Assembly (NCBI RefSeq): GCF_029962835.1 | Contig: NC_080582.1 | Span: 15,694,032-15,758,031, forward strand | Direction: 5' to 3' | From: Magnolia sinica | Lineage: Eukaryota; Streptophyta; Magnoliopsida; Magnoliales; Magnoliaceae | DNA length: 64,000 nt | In this document: positions 55,655-64,000 of the stretch, piece after piece | Layout of the letters: the number at the start of each line of letters is the position of its first letter | Position numbering within the stretch: the stretch's first letter is position 1 | The notes under the pieces: generated by a model | What the model saw: the letters and a program-made list of their open reading frames with translations, nothing else | Told to the model about the DNA's origin: nothing | Databases searched by the model: none | Made by a program: the position numbers and the translations under genes

Positions 55655-56545
55655 AGGGAGACGATTAGGTCCATCCCTGACTGCGTGGCCCACCTTTGAT
55701 ATATATATTGAATATCAATATCATCCATCTGTCTCTACAGCCCATTTTAGAGCATGAGCCCAAAATTGAATTAAATCCAAATCCCAGATCAAAAGATTAT
55801 ATGGCTAATAAACATTACGATGGGTATTACAGTAGGCCTATAAAGTTTTTAATAGTATGTATTCAGTCAGCACGGTTTCCTATAGTATAGTCGAAGTGAG
55901 GTATGGATCTGCCTAATTTTTGGATTCTTGTACTAAACGGAGCTAGGTAGGAAAATAGATGAACGGTATCCATATACCATACATAAATCAAAGTGAGCTC
56001 CACTGTCGGGGCTACAGCTGATGTAGAGTGGGTTGCAAATAGTTTCATGGCAAAGATGGACCAGAAAAGGCCCAATTGGAGGTGGAAGTTATCCGGACTA
56101 TCAGGATGTTAAAACGTGCATATTGCCTATGCTGAATTTGCGAGATTCCATGGTATTGACTATCAAAAATCAGATTAAATTTTGTTTTTACTATTTATAG
56201 TAAGTTTTAATTTGATCATAACTTTTGATCTGTCGATGTTCTAATACGAAAGCTGCTTAGAAAAATTAGGAGAATAACATGGTCAGAAAACCATGAGTTC
56301 TAGTTGACATCATGACCATCTATAAGTAGTAAGTTTACTATTTATGGTAAGCCACGGTTTTATGGAGTTTTTGTTTTAATTTGATTCTGGAACTTGATTT
56401 CATTTTTTATAATAATAGGCATATCTGTGTGGAGTCAAGATAAGTTACGTGGATTTAGAATATTTTTCTCGCCGTGGAATACGGTCGAGCATGTTCTCCC
56501 TGCGTCAATAGCCTATTGGGTGAGTCAGGCCATACGAAATTGGGA
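55655..56545. repeat. Foldback MITE split by a solo LTR
   Basis: Left GGGAGACGATTAGGTCC, GATTTGGG-type middle and right arm ATGAACGGTATCCATATACC up to 56018. The LTR occupies 56019-56507, then ATAGCCTATTGGGTGAGTCA continues the right terminus. Confidence 0.55.
56019..56507 (+). mobile_element. Solo LTR, same family, shortened (fossil)
   Basis: TGATGTAGAG at the start and CCTGCGTCA at the end match the inverted ends of the LTRs at 4641, 13808 and 15005. Flanks ACAGC and ATAGC are a near-perfect 5-bp duplication. At 489 bp it is shorter and more diverged than its relatives, so it is probably the oldest. The only plus-oriented copy. Confidence 0.7.
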
Positions 56546-56589
56546 AAGCCTTTTAACCTGCTGCAAAGACATGACATTAGATATTGGAC

Positions 56590-57060
56590 GATCGTGTCCG
56601 GGTCTCGATGGAGCTGCCCTTGATGTATATTTTTATCCATGCCAGTCATCTATTTTAATAATTCATTTTAGAGCATGAACCCAAAAAGGAGGCTGATCGA
56701 AGGCCTGAGTAGACCACACAAAGGGAAGAAGTGGAGATTGAAAGCCCATTGTTGAAAACTTCTTAGGGCCACAGAAATTTTGAATCAAGCTGATATTTGT
56801 TTTTTCCCTTCATCTAGGTCTATGTGCCCTTGTTAACAGGTTGGATGGAAAATAAAATTCACAGTGGGTACTATGAAGTTTTCAACAGTAAGAGTTCAAT
56901 CTCCACTACTTTGCCTGGTGTGGTCTACTTGAGCCTCATAGCTGTCTCCTTTTTGGGCTCATTCCCTAAAATGATCTATCAAAATAGATTGACAACATGG
57001 ATAGAACATATATATCATGGTGGGTCCCACAAAGCCTCTGACAGTTGTCTCTAGCTAGGT
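56590..57060. repeat. Foldback MITE copy
   Basis: TTTTTATCCATGCCAGTCAT on the left, GATTGACAACATGGATAGAA with ATATATCATGGTGGGTCCC on the right; full middle. Confidence 0.6.
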
Positions 57061-57410
57061 ATAGGTTCGGTAGTACTCAATCAGAGGTGGGCATCGAGTC
57101 AAGCCGGACCGGATTGGGTCCAGGTTGACTCGATCCGAATTTTTAAGTAATTGATCTGAACTCGATCCAATACGGGACCGAGTTCTGGTCAACTGACTCG
57201 ATTCGATCCGATGCATTACTAGCCTGACCTGAACCGAGTCCAACTCGGTCAAGGAAACCAAGTCGGATCAGGTTGGGCACAATTCGAATCGAGTCTTCTG
57301 TTTTATTTTATTTTTTGAAAGATTAAAATAAAAAAAAAAAAATATGAACGTCATGGATGAAACACATACATCATGGTGGGGCCACACCAACCATCCGCCA
57401 TTGGCTGGTG
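57061..57410. repeat. Degenerate TCGGATCC-rich repeat and MITE right-end remnant
   Basis: 57065-57295 is made of irregular CGGACCGGATTGGGTCC / GACTCGATCCGAA motifs. A similar tract is at 60880-61070. 57345-57400 is the end of a MITE right arm (GTCATGGATGAAACACATAC). Confidence 0.5.
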
Positions 57411-57569
57411 GTAGGGGGAGTAGCCAATCTATTTCTAAATCAGAGTTGGGAGGGTAATAGGCGAGTTAGAAGTTTCTAAATCGGACTTGGGAGGGGGAAA
57501 GGCGGGATAAAAGGCCTACTTGGTAGGGAATCTAGGGAGCAGTGGGATTTTGGCAGAAGAGAGGGAAGT

Positions 57570-58085
57570 GGCTTACGTACTATGCTAAGCGTACTGAGTA
57601 AACTATGTAAGGCCCAACATGATGTATTTATTTTATCCACTTCGTCCATACATTTTGTAATTTAATTTTAATAAATGAGATAAAAATAGAGCATATCCAG
57701 AGCTCAAGTGGACCACACCATAGGGAACAGTGTGAATTGAAAATCTACCGTTGAAAAATTCATTGGGTGGATAGACGCTTTGAATCAAGCTGATATTTGT
57801 TTTTTCCCTTCATCCATGTTCTTATGATCTTATGAATAGGTAGGTAGGATGAAAAATAAACACTAATGTGGACCCTAGGAAGGTTTCAACGGTGGAAATC
57901 ATTATTCCCACTGTTTTTTGTGGTATGGCCCACTTGAGCTTTGGATATGTTTCGATTTTTGGTCCAACAGCTAAAATAAGATAAAAAATGGATGGGCAGC
58001 GTAGATAAATCACAAGAATTCAAGGTGGCCCATAGGAGTTTACTCAGTATGATAAAAGCATACTGAGTAACAAAGTACGTTATCC
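57570..58085. repeat. Foldback MITE copy (GTACTGAGTA terminus subfamily)
   Basis: Left CTTACGTACTATGCTAAGCG and TACTGAGTAAACTATG; right CATACTGAGTAACAAAGTAC then GTTATCCGATTGG. Arms ATCCACTTCGTCCATAC and ATGGATGGGCAGCGTAGAT. It lies only 100 bp from the giant foldback and shares its TACTGAGTAA motif. Confidence 0.6.
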
Positions 58086-58188
58086 GATTGGATTTCAGAG
58101 GAGAGAGAAGTGTAGTAATTACCGTTGACTACAGCTGGGTGCCTGCTGCCCAAGGGAGGCCTCATCAATGCGCCACCCACTTCCCTTA

Positions 58189-58873
58189 CGAATCGGATTG
58201 TGTACTGAGTAACCCAGTACCACAAGGGTTACTGAGTTGAGGTGGCAGCATTCTATTGGCCAAAGGCTGGCTTCACTCCTCCAAGCGGCAGAGCAAACGG
58301 CGTTAACCCATTTCTCTCTCCAGTTGAGTGGAGAGATTCTCTCCCGCATCTCCCCCCGTGCAGGGAAAAAAAAAAATCTCTCCACTGTGCTGGGGAAAAA
58401 AGAAGAAGAAGAAGAAGAAGAAGAAGAAGAAGCAGAGAGAGAGTTTATCGGTCTCTCTTGTTAACCTCTCCGTCTCCCTCTCGAGTTCAACCTCCCTCTC
58501 TTTTTCGGATCGACATCAACTCGTTTCTCTAGATGGTGATGTTGATTTATGATTAGGAATTTTTCTCCTTTCTCTTCTCTCTTTACATGGTGATGTTGAT
58601 TTAGGATTAGGGATTTTGCTCCCTTCAATTGATAGTTTGATGAGAGATTAGAGACTAGGGTTTGAAATTGAAAATCCGCAGTAGGGAATTCTTCAAATCC
58701 CTAACCCATAACTTGAGATTTTTCAAATTTATAATTCCTAATTAGCATTTTCATATTAGAAATTGAAAATTCATATTATGGGATTTTTCAAATCTCTAAT
58801 CCATAACTTGAGATTCTTCAAATTTATAATTAGCATTTTTCAATCCCTAATACATAGTAGGGGATTCCCTATT

Positions 58874-58962
<89 letters not shown>

Positions 58963-59746
58963 AGATAGTACTTAAATGTGCATTTTTTTTTCAATCCCTA
59001 ATTAGGATTTTGCATTTGTAAATTTAATTGGGGACTTTTTTTAATCCAGTTACGGTTTTCAATTTTTAATCCCTAATTAGGGATTACAAATTAATTAGAG
59101 ATTGCAGATTGAAAATCTTAAATTAGGTTTTTTTAAACATTTGATTAGGGTTTTGATTAAAATCTTCATTATAATTTTGATTAAGATTTTTTTACTATTT
59201 TAATTAGGGTTCTTCATTTGATTAGCGATATGATTGTTTTAGTAAGTTACCTTCACCTTAAATGTTATCTCTAAAATAAATAAATAAATAAACAAAATTT
59301 GGTAATGGACTAACCCTTGCTTAATTGGTAATCTGGACCTAATTTGCCGAATGCTTGCTTGAATTACGGAATCATGTCGTAATTGGAAAGTTAACTTGAT
59401 AAGCTAAAACTGTTTTTTTTTTTTTTTTAGCTTGAGTGATGTTTAACCTTTGAACTATAGTCATGCTCTTTGTTGACAAAAAATGGATAACCACCTTGGG
59501 TTTTATCATTCTACGGATATTTGCCTCAAAAGGCTTGTTGCTAACAATAATTAAGGTGGTTATCCATTTTTTGTCAACAAAGAGTGTGGCTATAGTTCAA
59601 AGGTTAAACATCACTCAAGCTAAAAAAAAAATTTCGGTTTTAGCTTATCAAGTTAACTTTCCAATGGCGACGTGATTCCGTAATTCAAGCAAGCATTCAA
59701 CAAATTAGGTCCAGATTACCAATTAGGCAAGGGTTAGTCCATTCCC

Positions 59747-59815
<69 letters not shown>

Positions 59816-60818
59816 TAACATTTAAGGCGAAGGTAACTTACTAAAACAATCATATCCCTGATCAAACGAAGAACCCTAATAAAAATCGTAAAAAAATCTT
59901 AATCAAATAATCAAATGTTAAAAAAAACCTATTTTAAGATTTTTAGTCTACAATCTCTAATTAATTTGTAATCCCTAATTAGGGATTAAAAATTGAAAAC
60001 CGTAACTGGATTAAAAAAAAGTCCCCAATTAAATTTACAAATGCAAAATCCTAATTAAGGATTGAAAATAATAAAAAATAATAATAAATACGCACATTTG
60101 ATTAGAAATGTTATCTCTAAAAAAAAAACAAATAGGGAATCCCCTACTGTGGATTAGGGATTGAAAAATGTTAATTAAAAATTTGAAGAATCTCGAGTTA
60201 TGGATTAGGGATTTGAAAAATCCCCTAACATGAATTTTTAATTTCTAATATGAAAATGCTAATTAGGAATTATAAATTTGAAAAATCTCAAGTTATGGAT
60301 TAGGGATTTGAAAAATTCCCTGCTGCGGATTTTCAATTTCAAACCCTAATCTCTAATCTCTCATCAAACTGTCAACCGAAGGGAACAAAATCCCTAATCC
60401 TAAATTAGCATCACCATGTAAAGAGAGAAGAGAAAGAAGAGGGAAATTCCTAATCCTAAATTAACATCATCATGTAGAGGAAACAAGTTGATGCCGATAC
60501 GAAAAAGAGAGGGAGGTTGAAGTCGAGAGGGAGACGGAGAGGTCGACAGGAGAGACCGGCAAACTCTCTCTCTACTTCTTCTTCTTCTTCTTCTTCCCTG
60601 CACAGCTGGAGAGATTTTTTTTTATTTTTTTTTTCTGCACGGCGAGGAGACGCGGGAGAGAATCTCTCTACGCAACTAGAGAGAGAAACGGGCTAACATC
60701 GTTTGCTCTGCCGTTTGGAAGAGTGAAGCCGGCCCCACATATTAGGGCCAATAGAATGCCGCCACCTCAACTCAGTAGCCCTTACGATACTGAGTTACTC
60801 AATTCACAATCCGATTCC
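58189..60818. mobile_element. 2.63-kb giant foldback element, Mutator-like by its 9-bp target duplication
   Basis: Two arms of about 1.3 kb (58189-59497 and 59553-60818) are inverted copies around a 55-bp loop. Termini: GAATCGGATTGTG on the left, CACAATCCGATTC on the right. CTTCCCTTA flanks both sides (58180-58188 and 60819-60827). A 9-bp duplication with long inverted repeats is the known signature of Mutator-like elements. The arms contain a CT-rich, 5'UTR-like stretch (about 58310-58540) with a GAA run, then AT-rich DNA with repeated CCCTAATC motifs. By eye the arms match very closely except where microsatellites differ: (TA)n(GA)n at 58879-58959 only on the left, (TA)n at 59751-59812 only on the right. 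No transposase frame is seen. A transcript would fold into a long hairpin. Confidence 0.85.
58401..58432. repeat. (GAA)n microsatellite, left arm; TTC counterpart at 60575-60597
   Basis: The same repeat is present in both arms of the foldback with different length. It creates Lys/Arg-rich open frames that are not genes. Confidence 0.85.
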
Positions 60819-60839
60819 CTTCCCTTAGGTCACCTTTTC

Positions 60840-61070
60840 TTGGGAAATGGTTTTACCCCATCTCTTTACTTCTCATATGACTAGATCGTATCGGAACAGA
60901 TCGAATGGGATCCAATCGGATCGGTCCGAATTGACCACTAATCCAAACTCGATCCGATGTACGATCGGATTTGAGTGGGCCTACTCAATCTGCACCTATC
61001 CTGGCCTTCGGTTCGGTTCGGATTGGGTCGGATTCTATCCAGCTCTATACCCAATCCGAGTCTTAATACA
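60840..61070. repeat. Degenerate TCGGATCC-rich repeat
   Basis: Irregular GATCGGATCGGTCCGAATT-type motifs, the same kind as 57065-57295. The two tracts lie on either side of the foldback and MITE pair. Confidence 0.45.
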
Positions 61071-61074
61071 CTGG

Positions 61075-61500
61075 GGTGGAGCCTTTAACCTCGACGCAGA
61101 TTACAGACGGTGCTATGTGAGCCCATTAAGATGTTTGTGTTTAATGTATGCCATGGGAAATAGTGGTGATGAACACACACCTTTAAAAACTTCTTGTAAG
61201 GGCCGAACCTAATCTGGTGGAGAGCTTTAACCTACCGTAGGGTGGGCCCAACAGAATTTTGGACCTAAGGCCTAATGTTTTTCTGTGGCATGTAATGATT
61301 TGAGTGGATTTCAGATAATCATCAGGTGGGGCTCGGTGCATCTCCCAACTTTTTCTTTTAGTGTGGTCCATCTAAATAACAAGTCAGCCTAATTTTCTGG
61401 ATGTAAGACTAACTATAATATACTTAACAATAGGAGTGGATATCACATACACATATGGTGGGCCTTGTAAAAGATTGGCAGGGGCGTCCCACTCCGGCTG
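61075..61500. repeat. MITE half and two tandem right-arm variants
   Basis: 61075-61205 is a left-middle piece (GTGAGCCCATTAAGATG, AATAGTGGTGATGAACAC). 61205-61500 has two right-arm units (ATTTGAGTGGATTTCAG; AATAGGAGTGGATATCAC) like those at 10960. Confidence 0.45.
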
Positions 61501-61534
61501 TTAGATGAGATTTTCAAAAGCCTGACTCCAGGCA

Positions 61535-61960
61535 ATGTGCACTAAGTTCAGAGCCACACAATGAAGCATGTGTTTTATGCAGACTGATTTATCCATTTTT
61601 CAGTTCAATATAAGGCATGGGCAAATAATGATGTAGATTGAATGTTAAGTGGACGACCACCAAAGAAAACAGTGGGAGTTAAAGCCCACAGTTGAAACCT
61701 TCTCATGTAGGCTACTGAAAAAAGTGGGATTCACTGTTGAAATAGTCTTAGGGCTCACCGTGATGTTTTATTTTCCAAGGTCATGTACTTAGATGAACCG
61801 TAAAACACAAATATGAGCTCAATGACCGTTAGTTTTTTTTTCCCATGGTCCACCTAAAGCTTAGGATCTGCAAATGCCCTAAAATGAGTTAGAAAATGAA
61901 TAGACAATATGGATAAAACACATGCAGTATAGTGGCCCCCAAAGAGCTTGGGCCACGCGG
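61535..61960. repeat. Foldback MITE copy
   Basis: GAAGCATGTGTTTTATGCAG on the left; GAATAGACAATATGGATAAA with ACACATGCAGTATAGTGG on the right. Confidence 0.55.
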
Positions 61961-62029
61961 TACCACACCGATATCTCTACAGCCGGTGCAATTAGTTTCC
62001 TTCTATTATTATTATTATTATTATTTTTT

Positions 62030-62385
62030 ATGGGATGCCCACCGAGCCCCAACTACAATGCGTACCTGAAATCCATTTGGACCATTAAATCTATAATTCC
62101 ATAGAGAGCCTAAATCCACAAAAATCAAGTTAGCCTATGATTCAAGTGGGCCACAATAAATGAAGTGGTTATAAGATAGATGTTGTTCGTTGAGTTTTTT
62201 CAAGGCCCACCATGATTATCATGTGACATCCACTCAAAACTTTAGATGCCAAAAATTTATTTAGGACCCGGTCCAAAAAATAAGGACAATCTTTACTCAA
62301 GTGGGCCACGCCAAGGGAAACAATTTAGAGGATGCGCGTGGCCCTATACACTATTTTCAATCAACCGTGTGGTCCATTTTAATCA
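62030..62385. repeat. Diverged foldback repeat
   Basis: GAAATCCATTTGGACCATTA, CAAGTGGGCCACAATAAATG, AAGGCCCACCATGATTATC and CAAGTGGGCCACGCCAAGG. Related in design to 51050-51530. An (ATT)n run precedes it at 62005-62025. Confidence 0.4.
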
Positions 62386-62579
62386 CAGATAGAATTGAGC
62401 TTTGAGCAATTCTCTTAAAAATGTTTCGTGTGCACCGGTTGGAGTGCATCTTGGAAATGGGTCCCACCCAATGCAGCCCATGGCAAGATTGGGATGTAAC
62501 CTGTGTCAGCCGGAGAGGAGGAATGAAAATGGGTAGAAATGGCTTTTTATCTTCACCTGTGTTAGTAGGAAACATTTTT
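62386..62579. other. Short unassigned gap
   Basis: Nothing recognised. Confidence 0.3.
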
Positions 62580-64000
62580 TTAAAAATATAGAATTTAAAG
62601 GCTTTTTGCGTAAATTAATTTTTATGAAAAATTCCATTCTTTTATAACAACACCTTGTTAATGATATTTGCATTTTGGTGCCTATTTAATTCATTTTTAA
62701 GTAACTTCATTAATTGGTGGGCAGTTTCATCATTTTAGGAAAAATCATTGTTGGAGAAAATTAACTTAAGGTAACCATTGGACGATTAATATTTTGTAAA
62801 ATTATCTTTATTTTACTAACTAACTATTACTGGAATATATAGGAAAGATTTGAGATTTCTAGAGATTTATAGAGATCTTAGCAGATACTCTTCTTAACAT
62901 ATAAATTTATTTTAAAAAAAAAAAAAACATCCCACTTTAGTAGGATTACCCTAATACTGTAACAAACCTAAATTCTACCCATACTCAAACTTTTCACGGC
63001 CAGCTTATTTAGACTTCAATCCATACACTTATCAAAGGGAACTGGTCACCTGTAGGGGTCTACACCGCATGTTTTCAGCCATTGGATGCTTTGAATGGGT
63101 GTGAAGGAAAAATAAAATAAAAGAATATTTAACTTATTAAATAGGTGCCCGTAGGTAATCACTTCTGATAATTGAACGAGTCAGATCAAGAACTCATCTC
63201 AACTATGCACAACTCATCCTACTTGCACACCTTCCAAGAATATTTGGCATATATTCACACCAGCCATGATAGAATATCTCTTAATATGAGAAAAGAGGGA
63301 AATTTCAATAGATGTACATACCTGAAATTGATGGCTTTCCAGTAGCAACTCAAATAAAATTAACAAGACATATCAAGTACTGCTGCAAGCTTGCAAGCTT
63401 CATACTGCATATGTTTATTTATGCTACCCAAAAGTAGAGGTGAAGGCAAGTGTGATGAAGAAGTGGATGCTTCCTTGCATGAAAGGGAGAGGAAAAGAGA
63501 AAGGTAGGTGCTTCCTTCCATCAGAGGGAATGGGATGTCCTGTGGAAGAGAGGAATCCCTTTTGCAGTCAAAAGCAATCTTGGCACTCTTTACACTAAGA
63601 GGGGTAGGCCAGAGTGTGTTTCATTCGAGGCAAAATTCCCTCTTCGAAATTTTTTGGAATTAGTCGTGTTGGGTTTATGATTGATGCATCCAAGCCATTG
63701 TTCTGTTTGCTCCCATCATGGATGGAAAATGTCTCCAAAATCTCCCAAATTGAAAGATTGTAGCCATCAAATCTTTGACCTTTCCTTCCATGAATGTGGT
63801 CTGTTCATTCATTTCTTTTAACCATGTATTTGCATGCCAACAATGGGAAGGTTAGTGCTAACCAATTGAGAGGATATATTGGTATTGGTACATCCATATT
63901 TGGGGATGTTAGATCAATGGCTTGAATAGACTATCCACGAGCCCCACATCTACCAACTAAGTTGAGAAACTAACAGAGAACTCAGCAGTTTTCATTCACA
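62580..64000. repeat. Alpha block, copy III, running off the right edge
   Basis: TCATTTTAGGAAAAATC, CACTTATCAAAGGGAACTGG, TTCTGATAATTGAACGAG, TGGAAGAGAGGAATCCC and GTTAGATCAATGGCTTG follow the same order as 19290-20760. A beta block may follow outside the window. Confidence 0.6.

Noticed and set aside
58237-58552. Lys/Arg-rich open frames around the GAA run
   Set aside because: Low-complexity translation inside the foldback arm; the mirrored arm gives matching frames on the other strand.

Overview
This is a stretch of plant nuclear DNA, most likely from a magnoliid (Lauraceae or Magnoliaceae would be my first guess). That placement is an inference. It rests on intronless RPS2-like NBS-LRR genes, a phage-type organellar RNA polymerase fragment, tRNA-derived SINEs, and a very abundant foldback repeat family that I associate from memory with magnoliid intergenic DNA. 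No tRNA, rRNA or CRISPR feature is seen.

The genes of interest are five disease-resistance-type NBS-LRR (NLR) loci, all on the minus strand and head to tail. I call them A (1-1212, runs off the left edge), B (5863-8583, the only complete intact copy), C (31500-34230, one stop codon and one frameshift), D (39948-42731, one stop codon) and E (54758-55474, large internal deletion). Two further 5' stubs (3634-3905 and 38500-38760) are what remains of two more copies. A and C, with the stubs, form one subgroup by 5' flank, and A and C also by protein sequence; B, D and E form the other. All copies share an unusual build: no N-terminal coiled coil, intact P-loop and kinase-2, no GLPL segment, and MNS where MHD is expected (MHD position visible in A-D).

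The cluster grew by segmental duplication. The unit 'NLR stub + minisatellite + B/D-type NLR' occurs at about 3.56-8.76 kb and again at about 38.5-42.8 kb; the first copy later received a solo LTR. Loci C and E share a 3' flank together with a LINE RNase H fragment. Two other non-coding blocks are repeated across the window: alpha (19.3-20.8, 47.6-48.5 and 62.6-64.0 kb, with smaller pieces) and beta (20.8-23.05, 28.35-29.13 with 30.5-30.9, and 49.4-52.3 kb).

Most of the rest is transposon sequence. Dozens of 300-600 bp foldback elements fill the intergenic DNA, often nested. There are four solo LTRs of one family with target-site duplications, one Copia fossil, a 5'-truncated LINE with a 16-bp target duplication, several SINEs, and a 79-bp double hairpin. 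The most striking element is a 2.63-kb near-perfect inverted repeat at 58189-60818, flanked by a 9-bp duplication. A 3' fragment of an RPOT-type RNA polymerase gene (23578-26029, minus) is the only other recognisable host gene, and it lacks the exon with the catalytic aspartate.
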